In this document: one piece after another, positions 24,279-31,650 of the stretch
Layout of the letters: every line of letters starts with the position of its first letter
Position numbering within the stretch: position 1 is the first letter of the stretch
NCBI GenBank assembly: GCA_964423745.1
Contig: CAYRGG010000051.1
Location: forward strand, 1 to 31,650
Source: CAYRGG01 sp964423745
GTDB lineage: Bacteria; Pseudomonadota; Gammaproteobacteria; Competibacterales; Competibacteraceae
DNA length: 31,650 nt
Direction of reading: 5' to 3'
The notes under the pieces: model-generated
Databases searched by the model: none
Told to the model about the DNA's origin: nothing
Seen by the model: the letters and a program-made list of their open reading frames with translations, nothing else
Translations under genes and position numbers: made by a program

Positions 24279-24542
24279 CTATAGGGCGATGACCACTCGT
24301 TCATGGGCAGTCAAATCTTGGTAGATGGCATCCAATTGTTCCCGACTACGAGCACGAATAGTCAGGGTAACGGATTGGTAACGGCCATGACGGCTGTCTT
24401 GAATACGTAGCGTCGTGGTGTCTAAATCCGGTGTATGCCGTTCTATAATGTTCGTTACAAGATGTTTGAAATCATCGCTGCGAAAACCCATCGCCTTGAT
24501 GGGAAAATCACAAGGGAACTCAAGTAATTGTTCGTTATCCAT
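24279..24542 (-). CDS. ybeD: YbeD-like DUF493 protein
   Basis: 87 residues of the DUF493 (YbeD) family, an ACT-like small fold of unknown function found beside lipB across gammaproteobacteria. The family signature FPCDFPIKAMG near the start and SRHGRYQSVTLTIRARSREQLDAIY in the second half are clear, as is the end VVIAL. The symbol rests on similarity and position between dat and lipB. Confidence 0.9.
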   Translation of the reverse strand: MDNEQLLEFPCDFPIKAMGFRSDDFKHLVTNIIERHTPDLDTTTLRIQDSRHGRYQSVTLTIRARSREQLDAIYQDLTAHERVVIAL

Positions 24543-24577
24543 GGATCAGCCTTGCAAAAAGATAACGTTAAATCTGT

Positions 24578-25444
24578 TTATAACGTGAGTAAACATGCGG
24601 CGCATTTATAAGATTGATAAAGATCCATCATGCGTCGCCAGTGAGGCCCCGGCATACCGTCACCGATAATTTTTCCATCGATGTTTGTTACAGGGACAAT
24701 TTCCCGGATAGAGCTGGTTAACCAGACTTCGCTGGCGTCCGCCAGAAAAGCAACGGGTAAATCTTGTTCTCGATAAGAGATGTCGTGCTCTTCAGCCAAT
24801 TGTAGAATCAAGTCTCGGGTAATGCCTGGTAAAATACGCCAATCCTTGGGCGGTGTCAGGAGAACATCCCCGTGTACCAAAAAAATATTACCAGCGGTTC
24901 CCTCGGTAAGAAAGCCATCGCGCACTAGTAAGGCATCCGTGGTGCCCGCCCCCAGAGCTTGCTGACGCGCTAATACATTGGCTAACAAAGCAATACTTTT
25001 TATATGGCAAGCGCCCCAGCGTACATCCTCTAATGTGATAGCATTGATGCCGTGTCCCAGGGCATCTTCCATGGGTTGCAGCGGGTTGACCATAGCAAAG
25101 ATCGTGGGACGGGTTTGCGGCGGCGGAAAACCATGATCGCGACTAGCCGGCGCACCGCGAGTAATTTGTAGATAAACCGTTAGATTACCGCCCCCATTGC
25201 GCTGTATCAGTTCATTTAGCAGCGTTTCCCAAGCGACGCTATTTAAGCCGCTGTTTAATGCAATACTCGCTGAGCTATTGTTAAGTCGCTGGAGATGCTC
25301 CGCTGCGCGGAAAAGACGTCCGTTATAAGCGGGAATGACTTCGTAAACCCCATCGGCAAAAAGAAATCCCCGATCCAGAGGCGACACACTCACCTCAGCT
25401 AGAGGCAAAAATGAGCCGTTAAAATAAGCTATGCTGCTCGACAT
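24578..25444 (-). CDS. dat: class IV aminotransferase, D-amino acid transaminase-like
   Basis: 288 residues, fold-type IV PLP enzyme. The Schiff-base Lys149 lies in WGACHIKSIALLANVLARQQA; Glu181 in FLTEGTAGNIFLV contacts the PLP ring; PLDRGFLFADGVYEVIPAYNG (22-42) is typical of D-alanine/D-glutamate transaminases. The gene starts three bases after the dacA stop codon and belongs to the same operon, which supports a role with D-amino acids of peptidoglycan rather than branched-chain amino acids, although substrate cannot be proven from sequence. Confidence 0.85.
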   Translation of the reverse strand: MSSSIAYFNGSFLPLAEVSVSPLDRGFLFADGVYEVIPAYNGRLFRAAEHLQRLNNSSASIALNSGLNSVAWETLLNELIQRNGGGNLTVYLQITRGAPASRDHGFPPPQTRPTIFAMVNPLQPMEDALGHGINAITLEDVRWGACHIKSIALLANVLARQQALGAGTTDALLVRDGFLTEGTAGNIFLVHGDVLLTPPKDWRILPGITRDLILQLAEEHDISYREQDLPVAFLADASEVWLTSSIREIVPVTNIDGKIIGDGMPGPHWRRMMDLYQSYKCAACLLTL

Positions 25445-25447
25445 GAG

Positions 25448-26602
25448 TTACTCGAATAAAGAACCCACGCTAAGTCGCATTTGATCCACCATGCGCCCAA
25501 AGAAACCCGCTTGCTCCACGTCACGTAAGGCAACCAAGGGCTCCTCGGCTAAGGTCTCGTCATCGAGTGCTACCGTTACTGTGCCATAGGGTGTGCCTTT
25601 TTCTGCCGGTGCTAGCACGGTGGTGTTGACGGTCATGGAGGCTTGCATGGCTTCATAACTGCCCTTGGGAACAGAGACGTAAAGGTCTTCCACAAGACCC
25701 AAAGGCAAAGTATTCACGGCGCCTTTCCACACCCGAACTTCACTCAGCGCTCGGTTAGCTGCGTAAAGTCTATGGGTTTCAAAAAAACGGAAGCCGTAAT
25801 TCAAGAGCGCCTGGCTTGCGCTAAAACGGTCTCTTTCCGTATTAGCGCCCAGTACCACGCTAATGAGTCGCATGTCATCGCGACGGGCGGAAGCCACTAA
25901 ACAAAAACCCGCGGATTGGGTATGCCCAGTTTTCACCCCATCCACCGTTTCATCTTGCCAAAGTAGACGATTACGGTTGTATTGTTTAATGCTATTAAAC
26001 GTATACTCTTTGATGGAATAACGCTGGTATTGTTCAGGAAACTCCTCGATAAGCGCACGTACCAATTTGGCAATGTCTCTAACCGTTGTGTAATGATTAG
26101 GATCTGGTAAACCAGTGCTATTAACAAAATTGGAAGCAGCCAGACCTAAGCGGCTCGCCTGCTGATTCATGAGGGTAACAAAGGCTTCTTCGCTGCCTGC
26201 CACATGTTCTGCCAAGGCTACAGTGGCGTCGTTACCGGATTGCACCACCATACCCATCAACAAATCTTCAACAGAGACAGTGGTATCCACTTCCACAAAC
26301 ATGCGAGAGCCTTCCATACGCCAGGCTTTTTCGCTGACCTTGACTTGATCGGTTAATTTGATGGTGTCATCCTGTAGAGCCTGATAAAGAATATAGGCAG
26401 TCATCAATTTAGTAATACTAGCCGGCTCGAGCCGTTCGTCGCCGTTTATTTCAGCAAGCACTTGACCACTTTGAAAATCCATAAGAATGTAGCCACGTAC
26501 TGGTAATTGAGGCGCTTGAGGAATTGGCGCTCCCCACGCAGAAGCGGTTAGCAACCCTAATAGCAATACCCAATGGCGAATGTGTTTGCAACAACAATCC
26601 AT
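25448..26602 (-). CDS. dacA: D-alanyl-D-alanine carboxypeptidase (PBP5/6 type)
   Basis: 384 residues with a signal peptide (hydrophobic 11-24, cleavage near AWG-A). The penicillin-binding active site is complete: Ser62-x-x-Lys65 in EPASITKLM, Ser122-Gly-Asn124 in VQSGNDA, and Lys224-Thr-Gly in DGVKTGHT. A C-terminal beta domain (about 285-365) and an amphipathic end (FFGRMVDQMRLSVGSLFE) anchor it to the membrane surface. It trims the terminal D-Ala of peptidoglycan stem peptides. rlpA lies 62 bases upstream; dat follows directly. Confidence 0.95.
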   Translation of the reverse strand: MDCCCKHIRHWVLLLGLLTASAWGAPIPQAPQLPVRGYILMDFQSGQVLAEINGDERLEPASITKLMTAYILYQALQDDTIKLTDQVKVSEKAWRMEGSRMFVEVDTTVSVEDLLMGMVVQSGNDATVALAEHVAGSEEAFVTLMNQQASRLGLAASNFVNSTGLPDPNHYTTVRDIAKLVRALIEEFPEQYQRYSIKEYTFNSIKQYNRNRLLWQDETVDGVKTGHTQSAGFCLVASARRDDMRLISVVLGANTERDRFSASQALLNYGFRFFETHRLYAANRALSEVRVWKGAVNTLPLGLVEDLYVSVPKGSYEAMQASMTVNTTVLAPAEKGTPYGTVTVALDDETLAEEPLVALRDVEQAGFFGRMVDQMRLSVGSLFE

Positions 26603-26664
26603 AAATCCTTCACTAACCCTATCAATGAGAAAAGCACTAATCGTTTAATTTAGGATTATTTTAT

Positions 26665-27759
26665 TTAATCAAAAACCACAGGATGGGCATCAATACCCAA
26701 ATTAGCAAGTCGGCCTTGAAGTTGTCTCGTCTCTTCTAGATTGGCGAGGGGGCCGATCTTCACTCGGTAGAGTGCGTCGCTGGGTTCCGCAATATGCACA
26801 GGATGCTTTACCAGATTTGCCAAACGCCTATGAAGCTGTTCAGCGTTAAAAGCTTGCGTAAAAGCACCTACTTGAAGAAAAAAGTCTGCTTTGTTAGCTG
26901 TTTGCACACCACTCGCTGCAAACGTTGAAGATGGCGGTGTAGCTCCAGTCGGCGTTGATGGGGACGCCGGGTAAGCAACCGCAAGCAATTCAGCAGCTGG
27001 CAGATCATCTGGAGATGCTTGAGCACCGTTTGCGGCTATAGACGGTATCGTTTCATTATCAGTGTTTACTTCCCCGCCAATTTGCTCAGATCTAGAAGTT
27101 TCCTCGATGGGCATATCCCTCTCGGCCCGCTCCGCAACGGTTGAGTCTCCTACAGTGGGTAGGATGGTTTCTTGACGAGTCTCGGCGCTCGCAAGACGTT
27201 GGGTGTTCTGCTGGGGCGGTTCATAATCGGCTAAATATTGATAGGGTGGCAAAGCAACCACTTCTACCGAAGCCGTGCCGCTGTCGATCATGTCCAATTT
27301 AGTGGCAGCTGCGTAAGATAGATCGATGATTCGATCCCCTACAAAGGGACCCCGATCATTGATTTTGACTACAATACTACGGCCGTTATCTCGATGGGTT
27401 ACTCGGGCATAGGTGGGAATGGGCAAACTCTTATGCGCCGCCGTCATGGCATACATATCATAAGGTGTTCCGCTTGAGGTGCGTTTGCCGTGGAATTTTG
27501 GGCCATACCAGGAGGCCAAACCCTGTTCACGGTACCCTTCGCTGGTTTTATCCACAAAGTAATTTTTACCAAAGACTGTATATGAGTCAGGGTTGCCGGT
27601 ACGACTGGGAGGTTCTTTGATTAACTTAGCGTGGGTAATGTGATCATCTACATGAGCTGCTGATTGTATAGGTGGTGGTGTCTGAGGCGGGCTAGCGCAG
27701 CCGCTTAGAACGCTAACCACGAAGCCTCCTAACACACTGCCGATAACGCTTTTTCTCAT
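26665..27759 (-). CDS. rlpA: septal ring lipoprotein RlpA with SPOR domain
   Basis: 364 residues. Lipoprotein signal with lipobox VLSGC (Cys21). The double-psi beta-barrel domain (about 80-165) holds GLASWYGPKFHGKRTSSG and KINDRGPFVGDRIIDLS, including the catalytic-type Asp/His region of the lytic transglycosylase form. A low-complexity linker rich in Ser, Thr, Pro and Glu (about 170-285) leads to a C-terminal SPOR domain (about 288-360), which binds denuded glycan strands at the septum. Neighbours mltB and dacA form the usual peptidoglycan set; mltB ends 22 bases upstream. Confidence 0.94.
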   Translation of the reverse strand: MRKSVIGSVLGGFVVSVLSGCASPPQTPPPIQSAAHVDDHITHAKLIKEPPSRTGNPDSYTVFGKNYFVDKTSEGYREQGLASWYGPKFHGKRTSSGTPYDMYAMTAAHKSLPIPTYARVTHRDNGRSIVVKINDRGPFVGDRIIDLSYAAATKLDMIDSGTASVEVVALPPYQYLADYEPPQQNTQRLASAETRQETILPTVGDSTVAERAERDMPIEETSRSEQIGGEVNTDNETIPSIAANGAQASPDDLPAAELLAVAYPASPSTPTGATPPSSTFAASGVQTANKADFFLQVGAFTQAFNAEQLHRRLANLVKHPVHIAEPSDALYRVKIGPLANLEETRQLQGRLANLGIDAHPVVFD

Positions 27760-27781
27760 GTTTTGCCCTGCCTATGTCGAT

Positions 27782-28951
27782 CTATATAGAATCGCTAACT
27801 TTATTTTTATGACGACGAATATCTTGACTTAATTGATAGATCGCCATTGCATAAAGTGGACTGCGATTATAGCGTGTAATAACGTAAAAATTTTTGAAGC
27901 CTAACCAATATTCCAAATCTTGTTTTCCTTGAAATTCTAACAACATAGCTTTAAGGGAATCATCTACCGCCTTTTCAGGAAAAATGTCTCTTTGCTTAAA
28001 GCTTGCCACGGTGCGGGTTGGTTCCCTAAGCCTCTCACTAATAAGCGCCTGGTATTGTTCACCCTCAATTTGAGCTTGGGTCGTGATGGGTTGACCACGT
28101 TCCCAACGGTGTTCTTTCAAATAGTTAGCTACGCTACCAATGGTGTCCTCCGGATTTTTCCATAGGTCGCGTTGCTGATCGCCATCAAAATCAATGGCAT
28201 AGGCTCGATAGCTACTGGGCATAAATTGACCTATGCCGCTTGCCCCAGCATAGGATCCCTGCAACGATAAGGGGTCGATGCCCTCTTCACGGGTGAGCAA
28301 TAAATAATTTTCCAGTTCCTTGCGAAAAAAGTCAGCGCGTCTTGGATAATCAAAAGCTAAGGTCGCTAAGGCTTCCAATACCCCATGCTTACCCGTATGT
28401 TCTCCATAGGCTGTTTCCACGCCAATGATCGCCACGATAATTTCTGCGGGCACCCCGTAAACCTTTTCGGCCCGTGCTAGGGCGGCTTCATGGGTTTTCC
28501 AGAATGTCACGCCCCCTTGAATACGCTTAGGTGTTATAAATATATTTCGATAAGCATGCCAGGGTTTGGCTTCAGCAGGACGGGTCATCAGGGCGATAAC
28601 GTCGGATCGGCTGCGGATGCGGCTGAAGAGGTAGGTCAGTTCCTTGGTATTAAAATTGTGTTGAGCCACCATATCTTGGATAAATGCCTGTACTTCAGGC
28701 CGCGCTGCTAGCGAACTGGGATCGGGGGTGGCGCTGGATTGAGGATCTTTAACAGCCATTGAAGGGTTTTTTGCAGACACCTGCGTAGCCCTTTTCCTTT
28801 GATCTATAGCGTCAGTTGGTGAGGATGACATGACGGCATTCTCGGTTAAAGCCACCGAGGGTTCAGTGGGGCGAGCCGCATCCGGCTGCGCCGATGAGCT
28901 ACAGGCACCTAGAAGTACCCAACAAAAAGTAGCCGATAAGATTTTTTTCAT
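27782..28951 (-). CDS. mltB: membrane-bound lytic murein transglycosylase B
   Basis: 389 residues from the ATG at 28951, chosen because it begins the lipoprotein signal MKKILSATFCWVLLGAC with Cys17; the open frame extends 24 codons further but lacks leader character. The linker to residue 85 is Ser/Pro-rich. The catalytic domain contains Glu179 in AIIGVETAYGEHTG, FPRRADFFRKELENYLLL-type helices and the signature SGIGQFMPSSYRAYAIDFDG. It cleaves glycan strands to anhydromuropeptides at the outer membrane. First gene of the mltB-rlpA-dacA run in this window and divergent from gatC. Confidence 0.93.
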   Translation of the reverse strand: MKKILSATFCWVLLGACSSSAQPDAARPTEPSVALTENAVMSSSPTDAIDQRKRATQVSAKNPSMAVKDPQSSATPDPSSLAARPEVQAFIQDMVAQHNFNTKELTYLFSRIRSRSDVIALMTRPAEAKPWHAYRNIFITPKRIQGGVTFWKTHEAALARAEKVYGVPAEIIVAIIGVETAYGEHTGKHGVLEALATLAFDYPRRADFFRKELENYLLLTREEGIDPLSLQGSYAGASGIGQFMPSSYRAYAIDFDGDQQRDLWKNPEDTIGSVANYLKEHRWERGQPITTQAQIEGEQYQALISERLREPTRTVASFKQRDIFPEKAVDDSLKAMLLEFQGKQDLEYWLGFKNFYVITRYNRSPLYAMAIYQLSQDIRRHKNKVSDSI

Positions 28952-29090
28952 AATGAAGTACGGCCGTATCCCAGTGTGAAAAGATGTCGACGTCAGCATA
29001 CTCAATCCCCTTCTCGTCGTCACTATACATTAATTATTTAATGACAAGCAGCCACCGTAAACCATAGATTGATGCCATATAGGGAGTAAA

Positions 29091-29106
29091 CAATCCCTAG
29101 GGATTG
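29091..29106. promoter_or_regulatory. 16-bp perfect palindrome upstream of gatC
   Basis: CAATCCCTAGGGATTG is fully self-complementary and lies in the gap between divergent mltB and gatC, 61 bases before the gatC start. Downstream AATATGAT-type sequence (about 29119-29127) could hold a -10 element. Candidate operator; no known regulator is matched. Confidence 0.45.
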
Positions 29107-29166
29107 GGAGCAAGCAGATAATATGATACCGTGACGAAAAGTTTTAGTTTGATGAGGATATCGACG

Positions 29167-29463
29167 ATGGAAAAGATGTCTTTAGGACCCGCTGATGTGG
29201 AAAAAATTGCCCACTTAGCACGTTTGGCCATCGATGTTGACGATGTACCCAGCTACGCTCGGGATTTGTCGTCAATTCTCGATCTGGTGGATCAAATGAA
29301 TGCGGTGGACACCAGTCAGGTGGAAACCATGGCTCATCCCCTGGATATGGCGCAACGTATGCGCGCTGATGCGCCTTCGGAAGAGAACCAGCGGGACGTG
29401 TTTCAAGCCATTGCGCCTCAAGTAGAAGCAGGTTTATATCTGGTGCCGAAGGTCATCGAGTAA
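29167..29463 (+). CDS. gatC: Asp-tRNA(Asn)/Glu-tRNA(Gln) amidotransferase subunit C
   Basis: 98 residues from the ATG at 29167, with GATGAGGAT upstream; an earlier in-frame start would add 12 residues outside the family. Subunit C stabilises the GatAB complex that amidates misacylated tRNAs. Typical features: VEKIAHLARLAI near the start, LSSILDLVDQMNAVDT in the middle, and the end YLVPKVIE. gatA starts five bases later. Confidence 0.95.
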   Translation: MEKMSLGPADVEKIAHLARLAIDVDDVPSYARDLSSILDLVDQMNAVDTSQVETMAHPLDMAQRMRADAPSEENQRDVFQAIAPQVEAGLYLVPKVIE

Positions 29464-29468
29464 CGCCT

Positions 29469-30920
29469 ATGTATGATAAAACCATTGCTGAACTGTCGGA
29501 AGGTTTGCGTAGCAAAGCGTTTTCCAGTGTTGAACTTACCCAAGCTTTGTTGGCCCGTATCGATAGCCTAGACAGCCAACTTAATGCCTTTATTACCGTG
29601 ACGTCAGAGCAAGCGTTAACTCAGGCGCAAGCTGCCGATGCCCGTATCGCAAAGGGGGAGGCAGGACCAGTAACCGGTATACCTATCGCTCACAAGGACA
29701 TCTTTTGTACTAAGGGTGTGCGTACTTCCTGTGGTTCTCGGATGCTGGATAACTTCATCGCTCCCTATGATGCGACTGTTGTGGAAAAATTCGCCGCTGC
29801 TGGCCTAGTCATGCTGGGCAAAACGAATCTGGATGAGTTCGCCATGGGCTCTTCTAACGAAAACAGTTTTTATGGGCCGGTAAAGAATCCTTGGGATACC
29901 AAAGCTGTTCCGGGGGGCTCCTCAGGTGGTTCCGCCGCTGCGGTGGCGGCACGCTTAGTGCCCGGCGCCACCGGCACGGATACCGGCGGATCTATTCGTC
30001 AGCCCGCTTCTCTGTGTGGCATCACAGGTATTAAACCGTCCTATGGTCGCGTTTCCCGCTGGGGGATGATTGCCTATGCTTCGAGTCTCGATCAAGGGGG
30101 TATATTGACCCGCACCGCCCAAGATGCCGCCTTGCTATTACAGGTCATGGCAGGTTTTGACGAACGGGATTCCACCTCTGCTGCCCAGCCTGTTCCTGAC
30201 TACTCAGCCACGTTGAACGATAGTTTAGAAGGTCTCAAAATCGGTCTTCCCAAGGAATATTTTAGCGCCGGTCTCGATGATCAGGTGGCCACTGCCATTG
30301 ACACCGCGTTAGCCGAATATCGCCGCCTCGGCGCAGAGGTAATGGAGATCAGCCTACCCAATGCGAATTTAGCGATTCCCGCCTATTATGTCATTGCACC
30401 GGCGGAATGTTCTTCCAACTTGGCCCGTTTCGATGGGGTACGCTATGGCTATCGCTGTGACAGCCCAAAAGATCTATTGGATCTTTACACCCGTTCCCGG
30501 GGAGAAGGTTTTGGAGCTGAGGTCAAACGCCGTATTATGGTGGGAACTTATGCCCTGTCAGCGGGTTACTATGACGCCTATTATTTAAAGGCGCAGCGCA
30601 TCCGGCGTCTCATTAGGGATGATTTTGTGGCGGCACTAAATAAAGTGGATGTGATTATGGGTCCCACTTCCCCAACGGTGGCCTTTGACTTGGGGGAAAA
30701 AGTAAATGATCCGGTGACTATGTATCTTTCAGATATCTACACCATCGCCGTGAATTTGGCTGGGCTGCCAGGTATGTCTATTCCGGTGGGGTTTGTCGAC
30801 GGGCGTCCGGTGGGTTTGCAGCTGATTGGCAACTATTTTGATGAGGCGCGTCTATTAAATATAGCCCATCGTTATCAACAGGTGAGCGACTGGCATATAC
30901 GCAGCCCTGTTGGGTTTTAG
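29469..30920 (+). CDS. gatA: amidotransferase subunit A
   Basis: 483 residues, amidase-signature enzyme that releases ammonia from glutamine. The Ser-cisSer-Lys triad is complete: Lys76 in IAHKDIFCTKG, Ser151 in PGGSSGGSAAAVAA and the nucleophile Ser175 in TDTGGSIRQPA. Other family segments are GKTNLDEFAMGSS, KPSYGRVSRWGMIAYASSLDQ and GLPGMSIPVGF. Length fits GatA. Sits between gatC and gatB in the standard operon. Confidence 0.97.
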   Translation: MYDKTIAELSEGLRSKAFSSVELTQALLARIDSLDSQLNAFITVTSEQALTQAQAADARIAKGEAGPVTGIPIAHKDIFCTKGVRTSCGSRMLDNFIAPYDATVVEKFAAAGLVMLGKTNLDEFAMGSSNENSFYGPVKNPWDTKAVPGGSSGGSAAAVAARLVPGATGTDTGGSIRQPASLCGITGIKPSYGRVSRWGMIAYASSLDQGGILTRTAQDAALLLQVMAGFDERDSTSAAQPVPDYSATLNDSLEGLKIGLPKEYFSAGLDDQVATAIDTALAEYRRLGAEVMEISLPNANLAIPAYYVIAPAECSSNLARFDGVRYGYRCDSPKDLLDLYTRSRGEGFGAEVKRRIMVGTYALSAGYYDAYYLKAQRIRRLIRDDFVAALNKVDVIMGPTSPTVAFDLGEKVNDPVTMYLSDIYTIAVNLAGLPGMSIPVGFVDGRPVGLQLIGNYFDEARLLNIAHRYQQVSDWHIRSPVGF

Positions 30921-30960
30921 AGGTTTTTTGTTCAACGCATTAAAAAAAGGTATTTCAGCA

Positions 30961-31650
30961 TGGAGTGGGAAGCGGTCATTGGGTTAGAAGTCCACGCGCA
31001 GCTCGCCACCAACAGTAAGATTTTTTCAGGTGCGCCCATCGCTTATGGGGCAGCCCCCAACACGCAAGCCTGCGCCATTGACTTAGGGTTGCCTGGGGTA
31101 TTACCGGTGCTTAACAAAGCCGCCGTGCGTATGGCTGCCATGTTTGGGTTAGCCATCCAAGCTACAGTTGCCGAGCACTCGATTTTTGCTCGTAAAAACT
31201 ATTTTTATCCAGATTTACCAAAAGGTTATCAAATTAGTCAATACGAGTTACCCATTGTCCATCACGGGCAACTAACTATCGATTTGGATGACGGTACTAC
31301 TAAAACCATTGGCGTGACCCGGGCCCACTTAGAAGAAGATGCCGGTAAGTCGCTCCATGAAGATTTTCACGGTATGACCGGGGTGGATCTTAATCGCGCC
31401 GGGACACCGTTATTAGAAATCGTCTCAGAACCGGATCTACGCTCGGCTAAGGAAGCCGTTGCCTACATGAAAAAATTGCACACATTAGTGCGCTACTTAG
31501 GAATTTGCGATGGCAACATGCAGGAAGGCTCGTTTCGCTGTGACGCCAATGTGTCGGTACGCCCAAAGGGCCAAGCGGCTTTCGGGACACGCTCGGAAAC
31601 AAAGAATTTAAATTCCTTCCGGTTTGTGGAGCGGGCTATCGAATTTGAAA
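30961..31650 (+). CDS. gatB: amidotransferase subunit B (5' part)
   Basis: The first 230 codons of GatB; the gene runs off the window. The frame opens MEWEAVIGLEVHAQL and contains RKNYFYPDLPKGYQISQYE, HLEEDAGKSLH, NRAGTPLLEIVSEPD, GSFRCDANVSVRP and ETKNLNSF, all characteristic of the kinase-like core that activates the misacylated tRNA. AAGG lies upstream of the ATG. The C-terminal YqeY-like domain is not in view. Confidence 0.97.

Noticed and set aside
1..31650. CRISPR arrays, tRNA genes, prophage or toxin-antitoxin loci
   Set aside because: None was recognised on either strand by reading; regularly spaced repeats are limited to the 11-bp boxes, and the tandem array to the EF-hand genes.

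Overview
The window is chromosomal DNA from a gammaproteobacterium of moderate GC content. This is inferred from the mltB-rlpA-dacA-dat-ybeD-lipB-lipA gene order, the xerD-dsbC pair, GuaC of E. coli length, a CRP-like regulator and gatCAB. I cannot name a genus from sequence alone. No phage, plasmid or CRISPR locus is visible.

Layout. 1-127 is the 3' end of a 23S rRNA gene, with no 5S gene in the spacer behind it. 278-3567 holds a YbbO-like dehydrogenase, a cobalamin-binding-type protein, mobB and xerD. dsbC follows, then a convergent WecA/WbpL-type sugar-phosphate transferase. 5656-6980 is a tandem array of five tiny exported EF-hand proteins with a strong terminator behind it. 7324-7450 is the first copy of a short MITE-like element, followed by an unknown gene (minus strand), guaC and a PhoD-type phosphatase. 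A GH15 enzyme and gamma-glutamyltransferase come next. 14839-17624 is a two-component system followed by a small exported repeat protein. A CHASE2 cyclase lies divergent to a CRP-family regulator. A cysteine-desulfurase-like enzyme is followed by a 56-nt remnant of CHASE2 coding sequence and the second element copy (22473-22597). The minus-strand lipoate and peptidoglycan cluster occupies 22595-28951, and gatC, gatA and a truncated gatB close the window.

Four signals deserve most attention. (1) The promoter regions of the response-regulator gene and of the small repeat protein each carry four TTTGACA-like boxes at exact 11-bp spacing, the layout of OmpR/PhoB-type operators. They suggest an autoregulated system controlling an exported protein of unknown function, itself built on a 29-residue repeat. 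(2) Both copies of the MITE-like element sit at the 3' end of a minus-strand gene and supply that gene's TAG stop codon. They differ by a compensatory base-pair change in a predicted hairpin that is better preserved in the minus-strand transcript. (3) The five EF-hand genes have almost identical signal peptides and shared Shine-Dalgarno sequences but variable tails, which suggests repeated duplication and homogenisation. (4) The cyclase and the CRP-like protein are divergent around a perfect 17-bp palindrome, and look like a self-contained cyclic-nucleotide module.

The remaining genes are ordinary housekeeping functions: lipoate attachment, cell-wall remodelling, disulfide isomerisation, chromosome dimer resolution, purine salvage and tRNA-dependent amidation.
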